Assembly: GCF_947498805.1 (NCBI RefSeq) | Contig: NZ_CANMLT010000001.1 | Coordinates: 310,001 to 374,000 of the forward strand | DNA: 64,000 nucleotides | Source: an uncultured Tenacibaculum sp. | Lineage (GTDB): Bacteria; Bacteroidota; Bacteroidia; Flavobacteriales; Flavobacteriaceae | Direction: 5' to 3' | Shown here: positions 1 through 8,305 of the stretch, piece after piece | Position numbering within the stretch: position 1 is the first letter of the stretch | Layout of the letters: each line of letters starts with the position of its first letter | Made by a program: the position numbers and the translations under genes | The notes under the pieces: model-generated | Told to the model about the DNA's origin: nothing | What the model saw: only the letters and a program-made list of their open reading frames with translations | Databases searched by the model: none

Positions 1-17
1 TTATTATTTTTGTAGAT

Positions 18-593
18 ATGAGTACCCTTACTGAAATATCGAAGTTTTTTGAAACAGAATATCCCTTAAACAAGGAAGGATTGGAAGAGTTACTCGGTTT
101 GTTTCAAACAAAAACGTTTTCAAAAGGAACACAACTTTTAAATGGAAATCAGGAAGAAAAACAGCTTCGATTTTTAAATGCTGGTGTGATTAGGGAGTAC
201 TATGCAACTCCAGAGAAAGAAACAAATATTAACTTTTTTACAAGACCACAGTTTATTACAGATTTATCTTCTTTTATCAATAACTCAAGAACCAAAAAGC
301 ATCAAGAAAGTTTAACGGAAGTAGAGTTGTTATATATAGATAAGCAAGCCTTTCGAGATTTATTAAGTAAATATGAATGTGGTAAATCTTTTATCGATTT
401 GTCCTTTCAAAAATTATTGAAGCATAAAGAGCTTTTGGAGTACAATAGAATTACCAAAACAGCAGATGAACTGTATAAAGAAATGCTCATTTATAAACCG
501 AATTGGTTAGAGAAAATTCCGCAGTATCATATCGCTTCCTATTTAAATATTACTCCGGAAACCTTAAGTAGAATTCGAAAAAGAATTTCTTGA
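18..593 (+). CDS. Crp/Fnr family transcriptional regulator
   Basis: A 191-residue protein with the layout of short Bacteroidota Crp/Fnr regulators. Residues about 20-115 look like a cyclic-nucleotide-binding-type beta barrel, followed by a dimer helix and a C-terminal helix-turn-helix (residues about 165-190, IASYLNITPETLSRIRK). No FeS-type cysteine cluster is visible at the N terminus, so an oxygen-sensing Fnr role is unlikely; the ligand is unknown. It lies 59 bp upstream of a metallo-hydrolase gene on the same strand and may regulate or be cotranscribed with it (inference). A second Crp/Fnr protein at 35272 ends with a very similar helix-turn-helix. The window starts only 17 bp before the ATG, so its promoter is mostly outside. 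Confidence 0.85.
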   Translation: MSTLTEISKFFETEYPLNKEGLEELLGLFQTKTFSKGTQLLNGNQEEKQLRFLNAGVIREYYATPEKETNINFFTRPQFITDLSSFINNSRTKKHQESLTEVELLYIDKQAFRDLLSKYECGKSFIDLSFQKLLKHKELLEYNRITKTADELYKEMLIYKPNWLEKIPQYHIASYLNITPETLSRIRKRIS

Positions 594-652
594 TTTGAAT
601 CAATGTGTGATTTTTTAGATCGAGGAATCTTTGTAATATAAAATTAAACGTC

Positions 653-1420
653 ATGAAGATTCATCATTTAAGAAATGCAACAATGGTTATTGAAACTGCT
701 AAATATGTGATTTTAGTAGATCCTATGTTAGGAGAGAAAGGAAGCGCAGGACCACCATTTACTTTATTTCGATTCAAGCCTAAAAGAAACCCTATTATAG
801 ATTTACCAATTGGATATGAAACTATTTTAGAAAAGGTAACCCATTGTGTAATTACACACCAACATCCCGATCATATTGACAAAGCTGGAGAGCTATTTCT
901 AAAAGAGAGAAACATTCCAGTTACTTGTAGCCAACTGGATGAAAAAGTATTCAAAAAGAAAGGTCTCAATGTTGTTCAAACTTTAGAATATTGGGATGAA
1001 AATGAATTTTTAGGAGGAACTATTGAAGGAATTCCTGCTCGCCATGGTTATGGATTCATTGCTAAACCAATGGGAAATGTAATGGGATTTGTTATTAAGT
1101 TAAAAGATGAACCTAGTGTGTATTTGAGTAGCGATACCATTTATACAAAGGATGTAGAAAAAGTATTGAAAGAATACAAACCAGAAATTAGTGTAGTAGC
1201 TGCAGGAACTGCCCAATTAGATCTATTTCAACCATTACTCATGCGTGTAGAGGATGTTGTGAAGTTTGTAAAAACTACTCAAGGAAAAGTAATTGCAAAT
1301 CATTTAGAAGCAGTAAATCATTGTCCAACAAAACGAACCGATTTAAGAGCGATATTTAAAAAAGAGAGAGTGGCAGATAGAACTTATGTTCCTGAAGATG
1401 GTGCAGTAATGGAATTTTAA
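653..1420 (+). CDS. MBL-fold metal-dependent hydrolase (UlaG-like)
   Basis: A 255-residue metallo-beta-lactamase-fold protein. The metal-binding signature HxHxDH is visible as H69, H71, D73 and H74, with further histidines at GIPARHGYG and ANHLEAVNHC that fit later ligands. The start MKIHHLRNATMVIE is typical of the UlaG/RomA-like branch. There is no signal peptide, so it is predicted cytoplasmic. The substrate cannot be read from sequence; family members act on phosphodiesters, lactones or N-acyl lipids. It follows the Crp/Fnr gene on the same strand. A 159-bp gap then separates it from egtB, suggesting a separate unit. Confidence 0.8.
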   Translation: MKIHHLRNATMVIETAKYVILVDPMLGEKGSAGPPFTLFRFKPKRNPIIDLPIGYETILEKVTHCVITHQHPDHIDKAGELFLKERNIPVTCSQLDEKVFKKKGLNVVQTLEYWDENEFLGGTIEGIPARHGYGFIAKPMGNVMGFVIKLKDEPSVYLSSDTIYTKDVEKVLKEYKPEISVVAAGTAQLDLFQPLLMRVEDVVKFVKTTQGKVIANHLEAVNHCPTKRTDLRAIFKKERVADRTYVPEDGAVMEF

Positions 1421-1579
1421 TTATGATTTTATTTTTAAAATTATAGGTCAAGCTAATCATGTGGTCTCATATTGAAAAGTAATCTATAATGAAGTAATAC
1501 AAGAAAATTTTAATTTCTTAATTAATTTGATTTCATAAGTTGTAAAACTTGTGGAATCTTTTCTTACTTTAGGAAGTCT

Positions 1580-2737
1580 ATGAATCACCCTAATTTACAT
1601 CAGCGTTTTAATCGCGTAAGAGCATATACAGAAGACATATGCAAACCTTTACAAACAGAAGATTATGTGGTACAAGCATCAACGTTTGCCAGTCCTGCTA
1701 AATGGCATTTAGCACATACTACCTGGTTTTTTGAAGAGTTTGTTTTAAAAACACATGTCCGTAATTATCAGGTTTATGATCCTAATTTTAGTTTCTTGTT
1801 TAATAGCTACTATAACAATGTTGGAGAAAGAGTTTTTAGAGCGAACAGAGGAACGATTACTCGTCCTAATGTAACTGAAGTATATGATTACAGGGCTTAT
1901 GTGAATAAGCATATGTTACAGTTTCTGAGCGGAACATATACTAAAGACATAGAAGAAATAGTTGAGTTAGGCTTGCATCATGAACAACAGCATCAAGAAT
2001 TATTAATTACCGATATTAAATTTATGTTAGGGAGTAATCCTATTTTTCCCGTATACCAAAAAGGAGCCAGTTTAATAAACTCTGAAAATACAACTTTAGG
2101 TTTTATAAAAATAGAAGAAGGGGTATATGAAATAGGACATAAAGGAAATGAGTTTTGTTATGACAATGAGCTAGGGGTGCATAAGGTTTTTCTAAATGAT
2201 TTTGAAATTAGCTCAGCATTAGTAACCAATAAAGAATACATAGAGTTTATAGAAGATAAAGGGTATAGTAATTTTAATCTTTGGTTAGATGCAGGTTGGA
2301 CTTGGGTAACTGAAAATACGATAAACTCACCTTTATACTGGCATAAAATAGATAATGAATGGTTTCATTTTACCTTATCAGGATTACAAAAAGTAAATCC
2401 CGATGCAATACTCACACATATCAGTTTTTATGAAGCTGCTGCATTTGCTGAATGGAAGAGCATGCGATTACCAACAGAGTTTGAGTGGGAGGTTGCCTCT
2501 AAGAAAATGGAATGGGGAAAACGTTGGGAATGGACCTATTCAGCATATTTACCTTATCCTAATTTCAAAAAGGCAGCAGGAGCTATTGGTGAGTATAATG
2601 GTAAATTTATGATAAACCAAATGGTACTCCGAGGAGCTTCTGTAGCAACATCACCAAATCACAGTCGATATACATATCGCAATTTTTTTCACCCGAATGA
2701 ACGTTGGCAATTTACAGGAATTCGATTAGCAAAATAA
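1580..2737 (+). CDS. egtB: Ergothioneine biosynthesis sulfoxide synthase EgtB
   Basis: EgtB is the non-heme iron enzyme that joins a thiol donor to the imidazole C2 of hercynine, using O2. The 385-residue protein has the expected two parts. An N-terminal DinB-like helical domain carries the predicted iron ligands H46 (LAHTTWFFEEF) and H134/H138 (HHEQQHQE). A C-terminal formylglycine-generating-enzyme/C-type-lectin fold runs from about residue 175 to the end and closes with GIRLAK. It ends 1 bp before egtD, so the two are one operon. No egtA or egtC is nearby, so this resembles short egtBD arrangements. A possible TTG-N22-TACTTTAG promoter lies just upstream (1540-1572) but is weakly supported. 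Confidence 0.93.
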   Translation: MNHPNLHQRFNRVRAYTEDICKPLQTEDYVVQASTFASPAKWHLAHTTWFFEEFVLKTHVRNYQVYDPNFSFLFNSYYNNVGERVFRANRGTITRPNVTEVYDYRAYVNKHMLQFLSGTYTKDIEEIVELGLHHEQQHQELLITDIKFMLGSNPIFPVYQKGASLINSENTTLGFIKIEEGVYEIGHKGNEFCYDNELGVHKVFLNDFEISSALVTNKEYIEFIEDKGYSNFNLWLDAGWTWVTENTINSPLYWHKIDNEWFHFTLSGLQKVNPDAILTHISFYEAAAFAEWKSMRLPTEFEWEVASKKMEWGKRWEWTYSAYLPYPNFKKAAGAIGEYNGKFMINQMVLRGASVATSPNHSRYTYRNFFHPNERWQFTGIRLAK

Positions 2738-2738
2738 T

Positions 2739-3674
2739 ATGTTAGAACAATTTATGAGAGATGTAGATACAGGCTTATCTGCATCATTCAAACATTTATC
2801 GTCAAAATACTTTTATGATGATATAGGAAGTCAAATTTTCCAAAAGATCATGGCTATGCCAGAATACTATCTTACAAATTCAGAATATGAGATCTTATCG
2901 TTACAAGCTAAACAAATAGCAGAAAAGGTAAATTTTAAGGTTCCGTTTAATATTATTGAGTTAGGGGCAGGCGATGGTTATAAAACGATTAAATTGCTGA
3001 AGAATCTTAAAGACTTAGGTTTAAACTTTACCTATATTCCAGTTGATATTTCAAAGAAGGCAATTGATATTTTATCAGCAAAAGTAGCAGATGAAATCCC
3101 TGATATAAAATTAGAACCTTATGTAGGAGATTATTTTAATTTGTTAAATAACTTACCTAATACTATCCCTAGTTTAGTATTGTTTTTAGGAAGTAATATT
3201 GGGAATTTTAAAGATGAAGATGCGCAAAGTTTTTTGAGTTTGATTCAAAGTCATTTAAAACCTAATGATAAGTTATTAATCGGATTTGATTTGAAAAAAA
3301 ATCCAATTACCATTAAAAAAGCCTATGATGATCCTCATGAAATAACAAAAGCATTTAATATGAATTTGCTACACCGAATAAACAAGGAGTTAGGAGCAAA
3401 TTTTAATCTGAATAAATTCGATTTTTACTGCCATTACAACCCCATAACAGGTGAGGTGAGAAGTTATTTAGTAAGCTTGGAAAAACAAGATGTTTTTATT
3501 CAGTCGTTGGAGAAAACCTTTTCTTTTGATGTAAATGAGTTGATTTGGACAGAATTGTCGAAGAAATTCGATTTTATAGAAATAGAAACTTTGGCAGTCA
3601 ATTCTGGATACAAATTGGAACATCATTTTTTGGATTCAAAAAACTACTTTACGGATAGTTTATGGAGTAAATAA
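2739..3674 (+). CDS. egtD: L-histidine N-alpha-methyltransferase EgtD
   Basis: EgtD trimethylates L-histidine with S-adenosylmethionine to give hercynine, the substrate of EgtB. The 311-residue length is near that of the family. The N-terminal YFYDDIGSQIF and PEYYLT motifs are family signatures, and the SAM-binding loop ELGAGDG is at residues 74-80, followed by VDIS at the end of strand beta 2. LFLGSNIGNF is the conserved mid-domain motif. The gene starts 1 bp after the egtB stop, so translational coupling is likely. Together the two genes supply hercynine and its sulfoxide conjugate; the final C-S lyase must come from elsewhere. Confidence 0.93.
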   Translation: MLEQFMRDVDTGLSASFKHLSSKYFYDDIGSQIFQKIMAMPEYYLTNSEYEILSLQAKQIAEKVNFKVPFNIIELGAGDGYKTIKLLKNLKDLGLNFTYIPVDISKKAIDILSAKVADEIPDIKLEPYVGDYFNLLNNLPNTIPSLVLFLGSNIGNFKDEDAQSFLSLIQSHLKPNDKLLIGFDLKKNPITIKKAYDDPHEITKAFNMNLLHRINKELGANFNLNKFDFYCHYNPITGEVRSYLVSLEKQDVFIQSLEKTFSFDVNELIWTELSKKFDFIEIETLAVNSGYKLEHHFLDSKNYFTDSLWSK

Positions 3675-3791
3675 TTGTCAAGCTGTATCAAAGCTTTATA
3701 AAATATAGCAGTTTCATTTTCAGGTTGTAAAGTCAATGGAATTAGCTATATTGTAATATCTATAAAAGGAGCGAATCAATTATAATCAACT

Positions 3792-4901
3792 ATGTACACT
3801 AGAAGAAACTATTCCATCAGAGATATGCTGTCATGGACACGGCGCTATATCTACATCTTTGTAATTCTATCATTAATTCCAGTACTGTTATATACAGGGC
3901 TAAGATGGTATTGGTTACATCTACCATGGTTGCCAATTGGTTTAGTAGGTACCGCACTAGCTTTTATAATTTCATTTAAGAACAATGCTACCTATGGTCG
4001 TCTATGGGAAGCGCGTAAAATATGGGGAGGAATTGTAAATGCTTCTCGTTCTTTCGCAATGATGACCAATGATTTTATAACCAATGAACGAGCTGAACAT
4101 AAGTTAAGCGAGAAAGAACTATTTACATTTCGAAAGCAGTTGATTATGCGTCATGTTGCTTGGATGGCTTCCTTACGTCATGCTTTACGTACTCCAAAAC
4201 CTTGGGAAATATCTAATTATAATAAATCAGATAGAGAGTATATAGACAATAGATTGAACGTAAAAGAACGGGTATCAACTTTAGATGAAGAACTTACAGG
4301 ATATGTAACGGAGGAGGAAAAATATTTTATTTTAAGTCAGCGTAATAAACAAGGAGCTTGTTTGAATTTACAATCAAAGCAATTAAGAGATTTAAAGGAG
4401 AAGGGGTATATATGGGAGTTTGCATTTTTAGAAATGGAAAGAATGCAAGTAGAATTTTTTACGCTGCAAGGAAAGGTAGAGCGTATTAAAAACTTTCCAT
4501 ATCCACGTCAGTTTGCTACATTGAACCGTTTCTTTATTTGGATTTTCGTGTTTTTATTGCCTTACGGAATGATGCACGAGTTTAATAAAATAGGAAAGCA
4601 AATAGTAGAACTTACACATACTTGGAAGCCTTATCCAGACGGAGGGTATCATCATTTAATAGAATTAATTGGAGAACATTTTGTTTGGTTTACAATTCCG
4701 TTTAGTATTGTGATTTCTTGGATATTTCATACGATGGAACGCATTGGAGAAGTGTCAGAAAATCCATTTGAGGGAACACCAAATGATGTACCAATTACCA
4801 CTATGTCTAGAGGTATAGAAATCGATATTCGTCAAATAATAGGAGATGAGCCAGATGAAATTCCTGGACCTATTGAAGCTAGATTCGATACCCAAATGTA
4901 A
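3792..4901 (+). CDS. Bestrophin-family ion channel
   Basis: A 369-residue inner-membrane protein of the bestrophin (formerly UPF0187) family, whose members form pentameric anion or cation channels. The start MYTRRNYSIRDMLSWTRR precedes two hydrophobic segments (residues about 22-40 and 43-64). SFKNNATYGRLWEARKIWG is the strong family signature. Two further membrane segments are around residues 245-262 and 285-305, and NPFEGTPNDVP near the C terminus is also conserved. It stands 117 bp after egtD and ends at a strong terminator (4912-4937), so it is probably monocistronic. The transported ion is not deducible. Confidence 0.9.
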   Translation: MYTRRNYSIRDMLSWTRRYIYIFVILSLIPVLLYTGLRWYWLHLPWLPIGLVGTALAFIISFKNNATYGRLWEARKIWGGIVNASRSFAMMTNDFITNERAEHKLSEKELFTFRKQLIMRHVAWMASLRHALRTPKPWEISNYNKSDREYIDNRLNVKERVSTLDEELTGYVTEEEKYFILSQRNKQGACLNLQSKQLRDLKEKGYIWEFAFLEMERMQVEFFTLQGKVERIKNFPYPRQFATLNRFFIWIFVFLLPYGMMHEFNKIGKQIVELTHTWKPYPDGGYHHLIELIGEHFVWFTIPFSIVISWIFHTMERIGEVSENPFEGTPNDVPITTMSRGIEIDIRQIIGDEPDEIPGPIEARFDTQM

Positions 4902-4911
4902 TACTATAATT

Positions 4912-4937
4912 AATCCTGCAAATGCAGGATTTTTTTT
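4912..4937 (+). terminator. Rho-independent terminator after the bestrophin gene
   Basis: Perfect 9-bp stem AATCCTGCA / TGCAGGATT with a 2-nt loop and a run of T. The last T of the run is the first base of the -35 element of ECF promoter P1, so termination of the upstream gene and initiation of the SigZ regulon abut. Confidence 0.9.
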
Positions 4938-4965
4938 GCATCATTTTTAAAAGGATGCGTCTTAG
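4937..4965 (+). promoter_or_regulatory. ECF sigma promoter P1 (SigZ-type, copy 1 of 4)
   Basis: TGCATCATTTT begins at 4937 and CGTCTTA at 4958, with 15 bp between TGCATC and CGTC. The same 11-base block, the same spacing and CGTCT occur at 6371, 8262 and 11165, each just upstream of a gene in this cluster. A GCATC-like -35 and a CGTC -10 are typical of ECF sigma factors and unlike the vegetative Bacteroidota TTTG/TAnnTTTG boxes. P1 lies 35 bp before the ATG of the flavoprotein gene. Confidence 0.8.
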
Positions 4966-4996
4966 AAGGTGAATAATAACTAAAATTAAAAGAAAG

Positions 4997-6334
4997 ATGC
5001 AAAACACCCAATTACCCGTAGCAATTATAGGAGCTGGTCCGGTAGGTTTAGCGGCGGCAGCTCATCTTAGTTTAAAAAATATCCCTTTTATAGTATTTGA
5101 AGCTGGAACATCTGTTGGACAAAATATGTTGTCTTGGAGTCATGTTCGCGTGTTTTCACCTTGGAGGTATAATATAGATAAAGTAGCACGAGAACTTTTA
5201 GAACAAACAGATTGGATAGCACCTGATGAAGAAGGTTTACCAACAGGAAAGGAATTAGTAGAACTATATTTTCGTCCGTTAGCAAATCTTCCGCAGATTT
5301 CACCATATATACATGTAAATGCGAAAGTAGTATCGATTGGAAGAAAAGGTTTTGATAAGATGAAAACTTGGGGAAGAGAGGAAAAACCATTTTCTATAAA
5401 AGTAGAAGAAAAAGGAAAGGTAAATTACTATGAAGCCAAAGCGGTATTGGATGCTACGGGAACATGGAATCAACCAAATCCAATAGGTTCTGGAGGGGTG
5501 TTTGCAGAAGGAGAGCAAGAATTAAGTAAGCATATATTTTATGGTATTCCGAATGTGAAAGAAGATCATTTAGAACGTTATAAAAATAAGAACGTAGTTG
5601 TTGTTGGAGGAGGACATTCTGCGATTAATGCATTGTTAGATTTAGCAGAAATACAAAAAGAATATCCCGAAACGCAATTGAATTGGATTTTGAGAAAAGA
5701 TACAATGGAAAGAGTGTATGGAGGAAAGAAAGATGATGCATTAGCAGCAAGAGGAGCTTTAGGAATTAAAATTGAAGCTTTGGTAAATAGTGGAAAACTG
5801 AATGCATACACCCCTTTTCATATTTTAAAATTAGAGAAGAGTGAAGAAGGGATCCAAATATTGGGAGACCTGAATGGAACATTGAAAACCATTCATCGAG
5901 TAGATGAAATTATTAGTAATACAGGATCTCGACCTAATTTAGATATGATACGAGAAGTTCGAACAGATTTAGATGCCTCTTTAGAATCTGTTTTTGATTT
6001 AGCTGAATTAATTGATCCAAATATTCATAGTTGTGGAACAGTAAGGCCACATGGAGAAAAAGAATTACGTCATCCAGAGAAAGATTTCTATATCGTAGGT
6101 TCTAAGAGCTATGGAAGAGCGCCTACGTTCTTAATGGCAACAGGATATGAACAAGTGCGTTCTATTGTAGCGTATTTGGCTGGAGATTTAGAAGCGGCGG
6201 CACGTGTAGAATTATATTTACCGCAAACGGGAGTGTGTAGCACTGATTTTAATTCTGCAAAAGAAGGAAATGTAGGTAGCTGTTGTGGTTCCGAACGAGT
6301 TGAAGAAGAGAAGAAAGTAGCTTCTTGCTGTTAA
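4997..6334 (+). CDS. FAD/NAD(P)-dependent oxidoreductase with cysteine-rich C-terminal tail
   Basis: A 445-residue two-Rossmann flavoprotein. An FAD-binding GxGxxG (IGAGPVGLAAAAHL) is at about residues 10-23, an NAD(P)-binding GGGHSA at about 203-208, and an ATG-type second FAD motif DATGTW lies between. The body resembles flavin monooxygenases and thioredoxin reductase-like proteins. After the fold ends, residues 410-445 form a low-complexity tail with five cysteines: C414 (GVCSTD), C429-C430 (SCCGSE) and C444-C445 at the very end. Vicinal cysteine pairs are the kind of site used by ArsD to bind As(III); applying that here is inference. It is the sole gene between P1 and P2. Substrate unknown. 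Confidence 0.8.
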   Translation: MQNTQLPVAIIGAGPVGLAAAAHLSLKNIPFIVFEAGTSVGQNMLSWSHVRVFSPWRYNIDKVARELLEQTDWIAPDEEGLPTGKELVELYFRPLANLPQISPYIHVNAKVVSIGRKGFDKMKTWGREEKPFSIKVEEKGKVNYYEAKAVLDATGTWNQPNPIGSGGVFAEGEQELSKHIFYGIPNVKEDHLERYKNKNVVVVGGGHSAINALLDLAEIQKEYPETQLNWILRKDTMERVYGGKKDDALAARGALGIKIEALVNSGKLNAYTPFHILKLEKSEEGIQILGDLNGTLKTIHRVDEIISNTGSRPNLDMIREVRTDLDASLESVFDLAELIDPNIHSCGTVRPHGEKELRHPEKDFYIVGSKSYGRAPTFLMATGYEQVRSIVAYLAGDLEAAARVELYLPQTGVCSTDFNSAKEGNVGSCCGSERVEEEKKVASCC

Positions 6335-6370
6335 AAATGAAAACCATTGACATAAAAAAAAGTATAAAAC

Positions 6371-6399
6371 TGCATCATTTTATAAGTATTACGTCTTAA
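6371..6399 (+). promoter_or_regulatory. ECF sigma promoter P2 (copy 2 of 4)
   Basis: TGCATCATTTT at 6371 and CGTCTTA at 6392, spacer 15 bp, 33 bp before the ATG of the 50-residue peptide gene. This promoter would drive peptide, MFS transporter and the sigma factor itself, so the regulon would be positively autoregulated. Confidence 0.8.
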
Positions 6400-6428
6400 A
6401 AGATGAGAGATAATAAAAACAAGAATAC

Positions 6429-6581
6429 ATGAAAACAAGAAATAGTAAGAGAGAAGAAAAAACAATACAAGGAGGAGGATGCTGTGGAACTGCTCCTGCA
6501 AAAGTTGCAACAGTTCAAAATACTTGTGGAACTCCACTACAAGTAAATGAAAAACCACAAGCGGGTGGTGGATGTTGTTAA
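6429..6581 (+). CDS. 50-residue cysteine/glycine-rich peptide, first gene of the sigZ operon
   Basis: A short reading frame directly after ECF promoter P2. It encodes a basic, polar first part (MKTRNSKREEKTIQ) followed by GGGCCGT, then NTCGTP and a terminal AGGGCC. The five cysteines are C18, C19, C33, C49 and C50. It has no signal peptide or membrane segment. The stop overlaps the start region of the MFS gene by 10 bp, a strong sign of translational coupling and of a real gene. GGxCC motifs at both ends suggest either a small metal(loid)-binding peptide or a precursor that is modified at cysteine and exported by the next gene product. I do not recognise a named family. Confidence 0.75.
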   Translation: MKTRNSKREEKTIQGGGCCGTAPAKVATVQNTCGTPLQVNEKPQAGGGCC

Positions 6582-7744
6582 CCACAAAAGGAATAACATA
6601 TAAAAAGCAAAGCTCCTCTTTTAGAGGGGCTTTACGTGCTAGTTGGGTAATGGCTTTTGCAGGTTTGGGTGACGCTATTTTATACCCATTATTACCAGTA
6701 TATGGTGCTGAATTGGGCTTCTCTGCTTTGTTTATTGGAGTTTTACTTTCCATCAATCGATTTGTAAGAATCATTTCAAATACACATATCGCTAACTTGA
6801 TTAACCAAATAGGAATGAAGAAAATGCTTATTGCAACTTCCATTTTGGCGACGTTAACCACATTTGTATATGGATTGAGATTGGGAGCGGTACTCTTTTT
6901 AATAGCTAGAGTTTTATGGGGATTGAGTTATTCTGGATTAAAAATTGCCACGTTAAATTATGCATCCAAATCTGAAAAGAATGCAGGATTGGCATTCGGA
7001 CTTACCACAGCCATAAAATCTTTAGGAGGGTTGTTTGTGCTGTGGTTCGGATCTCATTTAATAGCGGCTGTAGGAGTTCAAAAAGGATTGTTTCTTATTG
7101 CTAGTATTAGTGTAATTGGAATACTATTGGCTTTTACATTGCCAAATATTCCATCAGAATCAAAAGCGGTAAAAACAAAACAAACATTTTATCCAAGTAC
7201 CATAAACATATTAGTTTTTCTAATGTCTCTCACAGTTGATGGTATTATGGTAGTAGCCTTGTCTAATTTGATAGGAGGTACTATGGAAATATCTGAAGTC
7301 CTTGTTTTAGTAGCATTTTACTTATTCCTTAAAAAGCTATTTACTTTGTTATTCTCAATTTTAAGCGGAGTACTTTCCATAAAAATTCGACCAAGTACAT
7401 TGTTTTCTGTTGGAGTAGTATGTGTAATATTCGCTTTGCTGTTAATTGTGGTAGGTTTTCCAATAATAGGAATCATTGTAGCTTTCTTATTTAACACAAT
7501 TGTCGTTACATTTTCTCCATTGGTAGCTATAGAACAACAAAAAGAACATAAAAATTCATTACAAGCCATTTCAAGTGTTAGTACTTGGTGGGATTTGGGA
7601 GCTGCCTTAGGAGCTTTTATCGGAATTATGCTTGTAAATGCTTTAGGAGTGCAAACACTTTTTTTAATTTTATCAATAACTTTAACTATCTTATTCATCA
7701 TTTATATTATTCAAAATGCAACAACAAATCGTTCAACTATATAA
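6572..7744 (+). CDS. MFS transporter in the SigZ regulon
   Basis: A 390-residue major facilitator superfamily protein with about 12 hydrophobic segments, predicted in the inner membrane. The first segment contains MAFAGLGDAILYPLLPVYG, and the loop RFVRIISNTHIANLINQIG corresponds to the MFS motif A region. The ATG at 6572 overlaps the peptide gene by 10 bp; a later in-frame ATG at 6650 (MAFAG) would trim a polar leader and cannot be excluded. The 3' end overlaps the sigma factor gene by 29 bp, so peptide, transporter and sigma factor form a tight operon. By context it likely exports the compound, metalloid conjugate or peptide handled by this regulon (inference). Confidence 0.85.
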   Translation: MLLTTKGITYKKQSSSFRGALRASWVMAFAGLGDAILYPLLPVYGAELGFSALFIGVLLSINRFVRIISNTHIANLINQIGMKKMLIATSILATLTTFVYGLRLGAVLFLIARVLWGLSYSGLKIATLNYASKSEKNAGLAFGLTTAIKSLGGLFVLWFGSHLIAAVGVQKGLFLIASISVIGILLAFTLPNIPSESKAVKTKQTFYPSTINILVFLMSLTVDGIMVVALSNLIGGTMEISEVLVLVAFYLFLKKLFTLLFSILSGVLSIKIRPSTLFSVGVVCVIFALLLIVVGFPIIGIIVAFLFNTIVVTFSPLVAIEQQKEHKNSLQAISSVSTWWDLGAALGAFIGIMLVNALGVQTLFLILSITLTILFIIYIIQNATTNRSTI

Positions 7745-8258
7745 TCCTTTATTAGGCTACGTTAAAAAGCGTGTTCGTAATCAAGAAGATGCTGAAGATT
7801 TAACACAAGATGTATTTTTTAAGTTGGCAAAGTCAACTAAAGAACCCGTAACTAATTTGAAAAGTTGGGTATATACAATTGCAAAAAATGCCATTACAGA
7901 TTACTATCGAAAAAAGCATATAGAAACAAATTCAATAGAAGAAGATACCTATGTAAACTATGAATCTTCGGAAGATGCAGGAGAGGAATTGAGTACTTGT
8001 GTAAAGGCTTTTATAGAACAATTACCAGAAGAGTATAAGGAGTTACTAGTGTTATCGGAACTAAAAGAAATCCCTCAAAAAGAAATTGCGGAACAGTTGA
8101 ATATGAACTATGTAACCGTACGTTCTAAAATACAACGTGGGCGAAAAAAATTAAAAGAATTAATTGATGGATGTTGCATAGTTTTGCAAGGAGGGAAAGG
8201 AAGTATTATGGACTATGAGTCTAAAACTAGATGTGATAAAACAACCTCATGTGATTAA
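7716..8258 (+). CDS. sigZ: ECF sigma factor, SigZ-like, with cysteine-rich C-terminal extension
   Basis: A 180-residue extracytoplasmic-function sigma factor. The sigma-2 region is at residues about 5-70 (NQEDAEDLTQDVFFKL, then SWVYTIAKNAITDYYRKK). The sigma-4 helix-turn-helix is at about 100-148 (LPEEYKELLVLSELKEIPQ, then AEQLNMNYVTVRSKIQRGRKKL). A tail of about 30 residues follows with C153-C154, C173 and C179, and C95 sits at the start of sigma-4. No anti-sigma factor gene is adjacent. ECF factors of the CorE type in Myxococcus sense metals directly through a C-terminal cysteine-rich domain, so direct sensing by this tail is a reasonable inference. It probably reads the four promoters around it, including its own. 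Confidence 0.9.
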   Translation: MQQQIVQLYNPLLGYVKKRVRNQEDAEDLTQDVFFKLAKSTKEPVTNLKSWVYTIAKNAITDYYRKKHIETNSIEEDTYVNYESSEDAGEELSTCVKAFIEQLPEEYKELLVLSELKEIPQKEIAEQLNMNYVTVRSKIQRGRKKLKELIDGCCIVLQGGKGSIMDYESKTRCDKTTSCD

Positions 8259-8261
8259 GAA

Positions 8262-8290
8262 TGCATCATTTTTATAAATGATCGTCTCCA
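8262..8290 (+). promoter_or_regulatory. ECF sigma promoter P3 (copy 3 of 4)
   Basis: TGCATCATTTT at 8262 and CGTCTCC at 8283, spacer 15 bp. It begins only 3 bp after the sigZ stop codon and lies 19 bp before the ATG of the C-S lyase gene. It is the only copy in which CGTCT is not followed by TA. Confidence 0.78.
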
Positions 8291-8305
8291 ATAAAAAAAT
8301 AAACA

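Noticed and set aside
2780..2803. TGCATCATT...CGTC inside egtD resembling a fifth ECF promoter.
   Set aside because: The spacer is 14 bp, not 15, the block lacks TTTT, and it lies inside a coding sequence pointing into the middle of the gene. Probably chance.
6331..6861. A 176-residue minus-strand reading frame opposite the peptide and MFS genes.
   Set aside because: It is antisense to a promoter and two better supported genes and shows only hydrophobic low-complexity sequence.
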